From Dirofilaria immitis (Eukaryota > Nematoda > Chromadorea > Rhabditida > Onchocercidae), in NCBI GenBank assembly GCA_024305405.1, contig JAKNDB010000067.1, positions 186,001-250,000 on the forward strand: 64,000 nucleotides of DNA, in the 5' to 3' direction. The notes under the pieces were generated by a model. The model was given only the letters and a program-made list of their open reading frames with translations, was not told where the DNA came from and ran no database searches. The translations under genes were made by a program, and so were the position numbers. Positions 35,151 through 48,900 of this stretch are shown piece by piece (positions within the stretch are counted from its first letter, which is position 1; every line of letters starts with the position of its first letter).

Positions 35151-36895
35151 TAAATAAGAATTGAAGCTATCAATAGGTAAAGGTAATAGAAAAGAAAAAA
35201 AAACTTTCACTATAAATCGCAATTTCAATTTGCGAAATTAAAGTGAAAATAAATTTACGTTGAAAGAATAATAATTAAAAACTTATCACAAAAATATTAA
35301 TTCTTTCATTTATTTCTATTTATTATTATTTTAATTGATTAATTCTTTATTTTTTGAAATGTATTTTCTTATCTTTTTATGATAAGTTTTTATTCAATCA
35401 AATTGATTACAACAAATCGATAATTTAAATATTTTTATCCATCAATTGCAATATTGATTATTTGATTATTTTAATTAAATTCTTGACGACTATTTATGAA
35501 GCATATTTCTTATCAGTTAATCTTTTTTCTTCCTCCCCTCCACCTCTACTTTTCCTGCTCTCCTTTCTTCCGTTGATTAATTAAAATTAATTGATACTTT
35601 TGAATTCATATTAATGTATAAAAATTTATTTATAAAATGATAAAACATTACATGATTATTTAATTTATTAAACGAAATGCTTTATGATCAATTGATTTTT
35701 TTTTTTTTTTAATACTTTTACAAAGGAAGTACTATCATGATGAGCAATTTTTTTTTTTTTTATGATTTTTAAAGAAATACTTCATGATCAATGATTTTTT
35801 TTTATATTTTGTTAAAGGAATACTTTATGTTCAACAATTTTTTAATTTAATAGTGGCAGTAGTTTATTACTTCTTTATATATATATATATATATTTTTAA
35901 ATTTTATTTATATTTATTTTTATTATATCAATGATAATAATCAATTGATTTATAATCTTTATATTATTTATGCCTTATTATTATTATTATTATTATTATT
36001 AATATTTAATAGGTTGTATGATATTTTATATCTAAAAATTTATGCGAAATAAAATAAAATTATTAGATTCTATCGCTTAATTATAAAATATATGTGAAAT
36101 TTTACATTTAAAAATTTAATTTTTCATTTAAAACATACAAAACAAATTGAATTATAAATGAAATTTTAAATTGAAATTAAATTTTTTTTTTTATTTTATA
36201 TTTTAATTTATTATTTTTTTATTTTAATTTTAATATTAAAAAAAAGTTTGTAAATAATAGTGCAATAATTGATTTTATCAATGTTTCCTATTCTTTTAAT
36301 ACAAAAAAAAAAAGAGATTATCTTCCTATTATCATTAATTAATTTTTCTTTTCTCTTTTTGTTATTGTTGATGTTATCATCTAAGCGGAATTCCGAAATT
36401 TCTCTAATTGATAAATCAATTAGTATAATTTTTTTCTTTCTTTTCTCCTATGCATTTTTGAAAATTCTTTCCTATTTAATTTCAAATTTTTGGGTATGAG
36501 AAAAAAAAATTCTAACAAAAATTTTATCCGGTTTATGATTCATAAATGCATTTTGGACGAAATAATACGAAGAATACAGAGATATATTACTTCCTATACA
36601 TTTTCATATCTTTAAATTAAAAACCTGTAAATCATTCATTTTATCAATTTACCATAATCGTTCATATATCGTCATCATAGCAATAAAATTGATAAAAAAA
36701 GAAAAATTTATTATTATCAGTAAAAAAAAAAAAAAAAGGGAAAAAAAAGACGAATGATATTTCAATTAAAATAAAAATAAAAATAAAAAAATTTCTTTTC
36801 GATTATCGCAAAAGCATTATTTATTTAACAATTTTTCAATTGTTTGTAAATAAATAATCAAATATTTTATAAAAAAAAATTTTGACACAAAATTT

Positions 36896-36903
36896 ATTTT
36901 CAG
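36896..36903 (+). promoter_or_regulatory. Likely spliced-leader or 5' UTR acceptor of the ABCA gene
   Basis: TTATTTTCAG ends 56 bases before the ATG at 36960 and no coding exon is seen upstream. Confidence 0.4.
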
Positions 36904-36959
36904 TATAAGCATAATAAATTAGCCTTCAATTTATAAATTATTTTTAAAATTTCTATAAA

Positions 36960-39900
36960 ATGCTACCATTATGGAAACAAATAATGCTATTGATGTGGAA
37001 AAGTACGCTGATCAGAAAGAGACAAAAAGTTTGTAATTTTCATCTTTCTAATTATAATAATTATGTAAAATTATGAAAATTCAATTACTATTTTTATCTT
37101 TATATATAGGATTCATTTAAGTTTAATTTTGTTCGTTTTCTCGAACATTAAAATGGAAAAATTAAATTTCGAGAATAATTGTTTAGCTGAACTATCAATA
37201 ATATTAATTTTTTTTTTTTTAAAAATTTCATTTTAAGAATTGGAAAATTTTTAACAATTTTATGATAAAATATTTAAATTTGAATTTAAAAAGTTCAAAA
37301 GTTTTAAACTTTTAAAATCTAATTTTTAGATTTTAAGCCATAAAATTAAAAGAGATTTTGGAAATTTAAAATTTAGATTTGGCTAATTTTCGAATTATTA
37401 CTGCCAATTCTTCTATTTGGCATTCTTGTGCTAATGAGAGCAAGAAATTTTACGGAAATACATTCAGCATGTAAGTTTTTAAAATAAATCATGCTATGCA
37501 ATAAGTTACAAGATGAACTAATTCTTGGCTCATTTTTTACTAAACAACTTGATCAGCTGTTTTTTTTGTTATCAAGCTAAATATTTGTAGGAAAATATTC
37601 CTAAGATTTGATTTTAGATATAAAATAGCCTCATTTTTTGAAATTATTTAACATTACATTGTATTATCATTTTAATTTAACACCTCTTATCAGTATTATC
37701 AAATCGTCAAATGATTTATAAATGATATAATTTCAGGTCATTATGATGCAAAAGCTTTTCCATCTGCTGGACTAATGCCATTTCTGCAAAGTTATTTGTG
37801 TTCATTTACAAATCCTTGCTATAAAAGTCCAACAACAGGTGACGATACCTTCACAATTAATAGCGAATTACGCAAGCAATCGCTGTAAGTATCAACGATA
37901 TAAATTTGAAATAATATTTTAAATTGAATTTAGAAAAAAAAGGAAAAGAAATTTTAATACGAAATAAGCTTTACAAATTTCTAAAAAAAAAAAAAGAAAG
38001 AAATTCAATTATAAATGAATATTTTGAGTAAAAATTATCACAAAATCTAAATTGATAATTGCAGCATCGTTAAGATTGGTAGAATAATATCAGAAATGTA
38101 TGCTGCGATAGGTTCAGAACCAATAAAATGGAATAATATATGGGATTCGATCATCTGGCTGATTGATTTATTCGCCCATTTCACACCACAAACATTTCAG
38201 AAACCCATTCCTTTCCATTTATTTTTAATTCCACTGATGATGCTACTGAATTTTTCAATTCTATCCTAAATCCTGATAATGATTTATCGACAAGCTTAAA
38301 TTACATTCAAATTGATCCACTTGATGCTATAGAAATTATCAAAGAAGTTTGTTTTTAGTAAAATTAAATTAAAACAATTATTCGATAAAATTTTATTTTT
38401 TATTTTTCAATAAAATTCTTAAATAAAAATCTTCTAATTTTCTTTTTTTTTTTTAAATTTCAAATTTAGGAAAAATTTTCTCTCTCAAAAAAAAAAAGAA
38501 CAATGTGATTCATAGTTTATGAATTTTGATATTTCAATTTTTAGGGACTCAAATCTGCAACAACAAACAAAATGAGCATTGAATATGACGAACTATTGAA
38601 AATATTGAGCACATTTCATAATCTTCGAAATGATCAAGTGATTAGAAAATTCATTTCAGTCCTATCAACCGTTGATTTCAATAATCATACTTCAATAATA
38701 AATGCATTACATTGTGGGAATAATCGTAAGTTTCTACTCATAGTTTTTTTTTTTAAAGTATCATTTCAGACAATAGTAATTCAGACTGTTTAAGATAGCT
38801 TATCATTTCAATTAAAAAAAAGAAAAAATTTTTGGTATCTAAATATTTAAATTAGCATTTTTTCTTCTACTGATAATTCTCTTACAGATTTTATTATCAG
38901 TCTTTGAATGATAAAGTTTTTTCCGAATAATATTTTTTTGCAAATTATCGGATGAAAATTTTTGCTTGAAATAATTAATCGTTATATCTGATTTGAGTTA
39001 AATTCTGATATGAGATGTTAAATGTATTTAAATAGATTCTAAAGCATTCATTTAGCATACAATCAAAATTCACATGAAGGAGAATCTGTTTTGGATGGAA
39101 CAGAATCAAAAGCAACAACTCCATATGATGATGATAAAAATAAAATATATAATTTTTTACGATACATAATACCACGATATGGTGAACGATATGATAATCA
39201 TGAGCAATTTTGTGGTTTTATTCCGATTCATTCAAGTTATTATATATTTCAATTAATTATATATAAAATATTGATTATTATATACTTACTATGATATATA
39301 TATATATATATATTAATTTTAATAAGTTAGTAAGTATATTTTCAGATAAGAATTGTTCCTTCCTAGATGGTGTAGCTTTATCACGAATTATGCCATTGTT
39401 TAATGGTTATATACTTGTAGCTCCAGCTTCACCTGTCGTTAACGCATTTGTTAGAAAGGTGATGTTATGATAAATTTGCAATATTTTTAGAATGTATTAT
39501 TATTCATAATATTATCATGATTATCTGAATATCATTATCATTATCAAGCTATAGCTACACGATCATATCTATATAAACTACAAGATAGATTGATTCATAT
39601 CAATATCTTCTTGCTAGCATGAAGCATTTGATATCGTTTTCCATTTCGCCATACTATCAAACCATTATTATCATCAAAGCATTGTGATACTATCAGATAA
39701 AAGCAATTGTCGAGAAGTACTGAACTCATAATTACCCGTTTCGTTTGCATAATTTTACAGTATACATTTTAGATATCTGAACCACTTCGATGGGGCAGTT
39801 TATTGCAAAGTTCTATTATTAATTTCAATCGTTTGGCACCACCTTTACAGAATGCTTTATTCGAAAGTAAACTTCGTCCAGCTTCTGAAGTAATTCTCTT

Positions 39901-42900
39901 TGCATAAATATTTATAAATAATATGAAAATTTAACAAATATTAAATATCTTTTTAATTTTAATTAATTAAATAGTAATTGCAGAATATTATAAAGTTTCT
40001 AAAGTTATTGGAGAAATCGAACATAAATTTAAATGATAATTTGATAACAACTCTCATATCATTATTATCGAATATGTTCAATACTTCATCTCATTCATCA
40101 TCTTTACTTATGCGTATTAGAATCATAACACTCAAATTGGAGGAAATTTTACAGGTGAATTTTTAAGTTCAATTATTTCGAATTCTTGAATAATTTCGGG
40201 ATTCACAGTTTAAGCAAAAGTTTTATTTATTTATTTATTTTTAGTGTCTATCATTTAATCGTTTTGTTGTTGTTTCCAATGAAGAGGAAATGATCGATCG
40301 CGCTTTATGTTTAATGGATTCTAAGCAATATATGGCTGGAATTGTTTTTCGTGATATCAATGAAAATTCTACAAACTTTCCATCTGTAGTAACTTATAAA
40401 ATTCGTTATCCACCTGATTATATTGACTGTAAGTTTGATAATTATGTTTAAATTTCTATTTATATATAGTTTTTGTTAATTCGATACATAGTAGTTCATC
40501 ATATTTTTAGCAACATTGGGATTCATAGATTCATTTGATCATCAAACATCACGTGACAATTATTTGGTTGATTTAAAATATCTAACATTTGGATTCAGTT
40601 TTCTTCAAGAAGCTATTGATAAAATTCTCATTGAAAATGCTACCGGTCGTAAATATTCGACAGGTTTGTTCGCACAACAGGAACCTCATAAATGCGTTGA
40701 AATCGATAGGTATGATTTAAATCATATCATATCACTGTATCAGTTTAAAAAATTCTGACAATCATAAGAATATTTAGGAAATAAATTTGAGGATTACATG
40801 AGATAAATAGTTTGAAATAATTGAAAAATGAAGACTGGGAAAAATAAGAGATTAGGGGAGAAAAACAGTAAGTAATTAAATGATAGAATGAAAAATTCAC
40901 GAATTTTACAAATTGATCATCATCTTCCAGGTTTTCTATATTGAATTTTTGGGATTATTTATCGTACTATCCTGGATATTACCATCATCATTACTAGTTC
41001 GAAGTATCGTTTATGAGAAAGAAATGCGATTGAAAGAAATGATGAGAATTATGGGTCTTGATGATTCGATTCATTGGATTTCTTGGAGTTTACATTCTTT
41101 CATCATCATTTCTATTTCTAATATTTTCATTTGTATTTTACTTAAGGTTTTTATCTTCAAAAAAATATTTCATTTTTAAAATAATATTTAAAAATTTTCT
41201 TTCTCTATTGTCACCATTTCGCAATAATAATTCTCGAGTTAAAATTTCTTGAAATAAAGACAAAAGATTCTGATAAATAAATAAATATATATATCAATTA
41301 TGCAATCGAAGCAATTTTTGATTAATTAGTTAAATATTTTATAGATGCAAAATATTGAAAAATTTTAAATTTCAGTACGGAAAACTTTTACCGATAATAA
41401 GTTTCTCAATTCTTATCATTTATTTCTCGTTATTCTCGATAGCTTGCATAGCACAATGCATCTTTATTTCAACTTTATTTTCTCGAACAAATATAGCATC
41501 AGCTAGTGCTGCTGGCTTATTTTTTCTATTATTTTTACCATATCAAATACCTTATCGATCACGATCTTTAATGTTTGTAGCAAGTTCAGTAAGTTTTGAT
41601 AAGATTTTATTCTTGCATTCTAATTAAAATAAAATAATACAGGTGTTTAATGTATGATTTTTATCATTTCATGATAAAATTTCTTACTGATGTTATTTTC
41701 AGTTATTTTTTCCTCAAACAACAGTAGCATATGGTTTTGAAATAATCTATTTTGCTGATAAGAATTTGATTACTGATTGGTCATCTCTTTTCTCTATTGA
41801 TATCACAGGTTAATGATTTCATTTCTAATGCATTTTTCATTTTTAATTAATCATTCTCATTAGAAATTAAGTTTTTGCACTATTTTGATATTAAACAATA
41901 CTTTGCATATATATTTCGAAATATGACGGATCAGCGTGTGCAATAGAATTTTCCTTTTTAACAAATCAATTGATAAGAACCAATTGATACGATTGATAAT
42001 TTTATATCATAAAAATTAATTCTAAAATATTTCGTTGTTTTCATTTCAATTTAAAGAATTAAAATTACTGAAACAACACATTCATAAAAAACAAAAGTTT
42101 ATAATTAATAGTTTATGATAATTATTTATCAATTTTTAAGTATTAATTAAAAAATTAAATATTTAATTTTGATAGGATTAAATATTACTTTATCAACAAT
42201 ATTAATGGCATTCATAATAGATATATTTATTTATGCACTTTTGGCTTGGTATATTAATATTGTTTTCCTGGTAAGTTTAATATTATTTAAATTTTAACAA
42301 AGAATAAATCTAATAATATTTCAACTATTCCTTTAAATCATTATTCTTTTTTTTCTTTTTTCTATTCTCTAATAATAACTATAATAATAATAACTATAAT
42401 CGTAATAATAATAATAATCGTAATCATAGGTATTTATGGCATTCCACGACCATTTTATTTTTTCATCACTACACGATATTGGAGAGGTGATGATTATATA
42501 ATGCGATTTGTATCAGATGCTGTATCAGATTTTACAACGCCTATTACAGGATCAGAATTGCGTAATTTTTTTTCTTCATTTCGAAATTTAATAATTGATA
42601 TTATCAATTCTACTATCATGAATTATCATCATTTCTTAAGATCATCTTTTTCATTACTCTAATATTTTAGATAATTTTGAAAAAGAACCAATTGATTTGA
42701 AGCTTGCAGTTAACATTTGTAATCTTGTTAAAGTTTATGGAAATGGAACTAAAGCGGTAATTATTAATTTTTATTTTAATAACAATGAATGATTTTTTTT
42801 CAAATTAAAAATTAAAATTAATAAATAACGATTATTGATAAATTAATTCAAATCGAATTCTCGACATCAGAGTGAAAAGAAGAATTGATAAGTAAAATTC

Positions 42901-45900
42901 TGATAAATAGGCATGATTTATAATGGTTTATATGATTATGATTTTTTCTTATTATGATAATAAAATTATTGATTTTTATCAATTATAGTTAAATGGATTA
43001 AATATTCGATTTTATGAATCACAGATAACTGCTTTACTTGGACATAATGGTGCAGGAAAAACAACAACAATGTATTATTGTTTTTCTTTAAAAAATAATT
43101 TATCATATACTTACCTTACTTACAGATACTATTGTTTATATTTTGAAATATTTCAATCCTTCCCAATTCCCAAATAAATTTTTAAAAGAAAAGATAAACA
43201 AAAATATAAAATGATATTAGAAGAATTTTTAGTTCAATATTAACTGGCTTATTGCAATCAACATCAGGCGCAATATTTATTTATGGTTTAAATCTTCAAA
43301 AATATATGCGTATTATACGTAATTTTATTGGTATATGTCCACAACATAATATACTCTTTGATAAGTATGTTTTATTTAAATTTTTCTTTATTATTATTAT
43401 TATTACTATTATTACTTTTTGGATTATTTAAATTGATTAAGAATGCTTGAAGATATTTTTTGATAATAAGATAAGTTAATTAATAAATAGTACATTTGAA
43501 ACTATTGATTTTTAATTATTTATTGATTATAATTATTTCAATTTTTATCTATCATATACTATACTATACTTATTATTTGCTATTTTTAGATTAACTGTCA
43601 AAGAACAATTAAAATTTTATGGTATTTTAAAAGGTATTTCAAAAAATCGACTTAATAATGAAGTATATGAAACTATGGAAAGTCTTAGTTTAATTGCTTC
43701 AAAAGATAAGCTTATCAGTCATCTTTCAGGTAAATTTTATAAATTAATTCTTTATAATATGCTCAATGTTGTATAATTATAATGAAACAATATTTTTTTT
43801 TTTGTCAAAATTTTTCTTTAATAAAATTACAGGTGGTATGAAACGTAAATTATGCATTGGTATTGCTTTGATTGGTGGTTCAAAATTAGTAATTCTTGAT
43901 GAACCTACTGCTGGTGTAGATGCTCGTGCTCGACGTTCCATCTGGGATATATTGATCAAAAATAAAAAGGTTTACTTTCAATTTGAAATTTTCAATTTAT
44001 GGTTAAAGAAGTATTAAGTGAATGTTTAAGAAGTTATATCAAATATCTGTAAATTTATTGCATTCAGGGAATAGGAAAAGTTTCTGGTAATATCAAAAGA
44101 CAGGGTAGAAGATTCTTATCTATTTTTATGAATTATATACGGAATAAGCCAATGTATAGTAATGTTTAACATATAGCTAACTGATACCTAAATTTTTGAT
44201 AAAAATTAAAATTTATTTAAGAAAAAGTAAGAAAGTATTTGTAGGACGTACAATAATATTATCAACACATCATATGGATGAAGCAGATTTGCTAGCAGAT
44301 CGTATTGCAATTATATCAAAAGGACAACTTCAAGTTGCAGGCTCATCATTATTTCTTAAAAAAATTTGGAAATGGCTTATATTTGAATATTCTAAAAACT
44401 TCGGTATCTTTCTTTTTATTAGCTTTTTTCAAAATTTAACTTTTACAATATATTTTAATAATTGGCAATAATTTATATATTTAATTAATTAAATTTTATT
44501 GATTTTTTTTTCTTATTCTTCATATTTCAACGTTATCAGGATGCTATCAAAGATAATGAGAATTCTGTGAAAAATTTTTGATAAAACAAACCGATGGACG
44601 TTGTAGTCTTGTGGAACAACATGAAAATGAAGAATTATATTGCTTATCTATCAATTTAACTGCTCATGAATTAAAAAAGTTAATTTTTAATTTTAAAAAA
44701 AAAAAAACTTGATAATTTTTATCATTTCTATTATCATTGTTTAGCTTTCTTCTATGATTGAAGAAATTTTCTTTCAATTTAAAAATATCAAAAAAAACAT
44801 ATAAATATTTTAGTTACATTTTGCATAAAACATTTTTTAATTAAACAAATTTTATTAAATTATTTACTTTTATTATTATCTTATTACCTTTCCTTACCTT
44901 TTTCTTCTTTTTTTTATAAAAGAATAATTAATACTTTTTTCATTGTTATTTTAAGTTAATTTAAAATTATATATTTATATATGAAATTATTACAATTATA
45001 GATTATTTGAAAAAATTGAAAAATCGAAGCATAAATTAGAAATCAGAGATTATAGTATTACCGTTCCAACACTTCAACAGGTAAATTATTATTTAATTAT
45101 TCATTTCAAATTTAGTTCTTTTTATTTATCAACTAAACAAATGTTTAATTCAAAATCATCTTTTTCAAATAAACTTTGTAAACTAAATTATAATCTGAAA
45201 TTTTTTTATTGATAAAAAAGAAATTGATAATTTTGACATTTATTGAATGCTTCTTTCTTATAATTAATGCTTAACTTTTATTCTTATAGATTTTTTGCAA
45301 TTAGCACCAATCGAAGAAAAACCTCTAGAAAAGGATTGTAGTAGATATTGCTGGACTGATCTTTCTCGAAGACTTAGCAATTTTCTATTTCCTATTAATG
45401 GAAAGTTTTCGAGAAATTCTAAAATTACATCACTTTCGATATCTGAAACAGGTTGCAAATTAATTACAGTTCATTTATTGTTATTTAATTTTTATTGATT
45501 ATTTTACATATTTAGCTAATGTTTACTTTAAAATATTACATTGAAACAAAACATATTTCTCGTAGAATCTTTAAATAATTTTATAAAATCTATTGAGATT
45601 CAATTTCTAAGAAAAATATTTATATATATATATACGTTGTGCTATATTGTAACTTTTCAATTCATTTCATAGTAAATGATTGTTTAACTCAGATTCATAT
45701 CTTGTTGCAAAGGGGAAATTCAAAAATGGAATTGAAATCTGATCTACCGGTATCGAAAAACTTCCCTATGAAATATATATATATATATTATTAAACATAT
45801 ATATATATATATATATATAGAATCGAAAAACTTCCTATAAAATATATACATATATATATGTATATGTATGTATCGAATAATATAAATAGATTTTCAATTA

Positions 45901-48900
45901 AATTAAAAAAGAAAATTCAAATTATAAAATAAAATTAGAAAATATAAAAATTTATGGTAAATTTTGAAGTTCTAATTAATTTATTCTAAAAATATATTTT
46001 ATATATATTAAACAGGTCATGAGCATCCTAATGTGGAATATATAGACGATGTAAATCTTTTACGGAAACAGCATTTGAGAGCTGTTTTCAACAAACGTTT
46101 GATTGAATACAGGCGGAATATCTTCGTTATAATGATCGAGGTTTGAGTCGGAAAGTTTTTATACCAAATAAATATTATCTTTAATAATAACATTCTTTAT
46201 TACTAATTTTAAAAAGCTTCGAAATATAAGACTTTAAATAGTATCTCGATCTAAGATTACAGCAATGAAGCGATTGCAAGATGTTAGCAGATGATCATGA
46301 TAATGATAAATCATAAGGACTTTATCACAAATTATTTTTATCATTATGATAATCTTGTTTGTAATAGTACCTGTAATTTCTCAATTTGTATTATCAATAC
46401 TAAGTATCTTTAGATTTTGATACCAATCTTCCTACTTCTTGGTGCCGAAATATACACTAAAGTTATTAATAGACATTATACAAACTATAGACCGGAAACT
46501 GCACCTCAACTCGAATTGATTGGTGGAATTTACGGAAATTGGACATCAAGTTATTTCAGGTTCGATCATCAGATGAAATAGCTCATCACATTAACTAATC
46601 TCTTGCCTTATGAATTTAATTCTTTTGAACTTGACTGTTTTAAATCATTTCATAGACATATAAAGTTTATTTTATTGTTTAACAACAATATACAATTGAT
46701 CGATGACGCTATGATCGATCGGTAAACGCAGTAACTATCGAATGATTTGTTATTTTAGCCTGGAAAATCAAAATAGAACTACGAAAGGTGAAAAGTATTT
46801 AAAAGCTATGGTGGCATTTCCTGGAACTGATATTCGATGCACTAATTATAGCCTTAGCAGGCAAGCATTGTTATTTTCAATTTTAAAGTTCAAAAGTTTT
46901 AAAATTTAAACCGCTTCACCGATTTCGAAATTTTAGATCTCAAGTTTCTCATTTAAATTTCAGTCCAATTTCGAGTGAAACAACCTATCCTTGCTATATC
47001 AATGATACTTCTTTAACAAATATCAGTCTTCCATCAGAATTAGTTTCTTACAATGTTCCACAGAAGTATGTCTTGTTTGTTTTAATAGTAAATCAAATGA
47101 ATTTTTATTTTGATCAAACTATTCATCAATTATTTAAAAAAAAGTTTTTAAATTTTTCTTTTTTTTGCTGAAAAAAGAGAACAGAAGAAGGAATATTGGA
47201 TATGCTTTCAGAAGAGAAAATAGTGAAAAGAAATGATTTAATTTCTTAATGTATTTCAATTTATTGATTAGTATCATTTGAATATTCAAATACTTTTATA
47301 CATATAATTGATAAGCGAATTTGATCAAATTTCAACAACTAATAACTTACATCAATGAAATTACGATGTTCTTCAAAGATGCGGTTGTGATTCGTTGGGT
47401 TGGAATTGTACCGCGGATAATGATTTTGATTATGAATTGAATAATGTAACGCTTCCAAGTGCTACTATCATTTATGATCTTACATATCGCAACATTTCAC
47501 AATTTCGATTACTCATTTCTGATTTGGCTTTCAGAAGTCCATTAATGTTAGTGTTTTCAGTATCGCATGGAATTTGACAAAATTTCTACGAATAGTATTT
47601 ATTTGTATTTATTGAATCTTAACATTTTCAATCCATATTAATGATTATTTGCAACGATTCCTAAATATTTGTTGGATTGATAATTACCCTATCCTAAAAG
47701 TATTGAATACATTACAAATATTGAATATTATTAAATACTATCATCCATTGTTAGCTTCAAACTGTTCATTTTAATACAATGCTTGTGTGAATAAGATTTG
47801 CGATCTTATTTAATCTTTAGAAATTTCAAAATTTAGAATCCAATTTTATTTTCTAATTTATTAAATCGTTGATTTACATTTAATTGTTATATTTCATATT
47901 TTTAAGGATTGGTGGTTGGCAGTTTGCACAATTCAGTACGGTTGCTTTAAATGATGCAAAAAGATCATATGTACAAATTGGTTGGTATGACTCTTGTAAG
48001 TATTCATAAATATTAAATTTTCGATTTTTCAAATCTATTGCTTGAAAATGTTTTAAAAAAAAAATTACAATAATGAAATCCTATTGTTATATAACAAACC
48101 TATGAATTCGAGCAAAAATTTTAAAGTTATTCTTAGAAGTTTTTAACAACTTGTTAGCTTTGTTTGCTCTTTGTTTGTTTGTTTGTTTGTTTGTTTGTTT
48201 GTTTGTTTGTTTGTTCTAACATCGTTTCAGTAACTTTTATGAAGAAAGCATCAAAAACATGGGATATCGATTGGAAAAGTGCCATATCCAATGTAAGCTT
48301 TATCCAGAATCCATTCAGTCCTCGGAATAAAACTTTTATGGATCTTATTGCTATTTCAATGGCAAATTTTGACACAGAAGAAAACAGTAAGGTAATTTTC
48401 AATTGAAATACTTCATAGGAAGAAAATCCACGATATCGTCTCTCTTCATTTCATTAGATTGAAATGCCTTTCATTAAACAATATAAAATACCTGTATTAT
48501 TCATTCACTACGGTCACGATAAAGATACTACAGATTTAAAAAGATATATAATGAATCCGTGCCATATCCAATTGGTACTTCAAAAGATACATCGTTGTGA
48601 ATCCACTTGTTATATTAATTTTTGATCATCAATAATAATAATAATAATTCCATCGATCAATTGCATTATTTTATGATGTTTGGAATTATATTCTGATGAT
48701 AGCTTTGCTGTCGGTAGATTCAATCCATATAGAATAGGAAAATATTAACTATTTCTGGGAATGCATTTGAATATTCACTCAGTTGAACGAATATAGATGA
48801 AATTCATTCCTATAATTTACTATATTCGAGCAATAGTGAGAGCAAAATGAACGAGGGATTGATGATAAGATTCATCAACAATCTTTAGCAATGAAGAAGG

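Larger units (their letters stand above)
33968..36959. other. Low-complexity AT/CT region upstream of the ABCA gene
   Basis: No gene. Contains a 25-bp tandem repeat, a long pyrimidine tract, a (CT)n run, a 23-bp duplication, T runs, (TA)n near 35876-35894 and (TTA)n near 35980-36001. Long open frames seen here on both strands are products of the CT tract and are not genes. Confidence 0.7.

Noticed and set aside
29553..36959. Transposon or retroelement explaining the satellite region
   Set aside because: No transposase, reverse transcriptase or integrase motif and no terminal repeats were seen anywhere in the window.
48154..48402. Minus-strand open frame with a QTNK repeat
   Set aside because: Antisense to an ABCA exon plus the (TTTG)n microsatellite.
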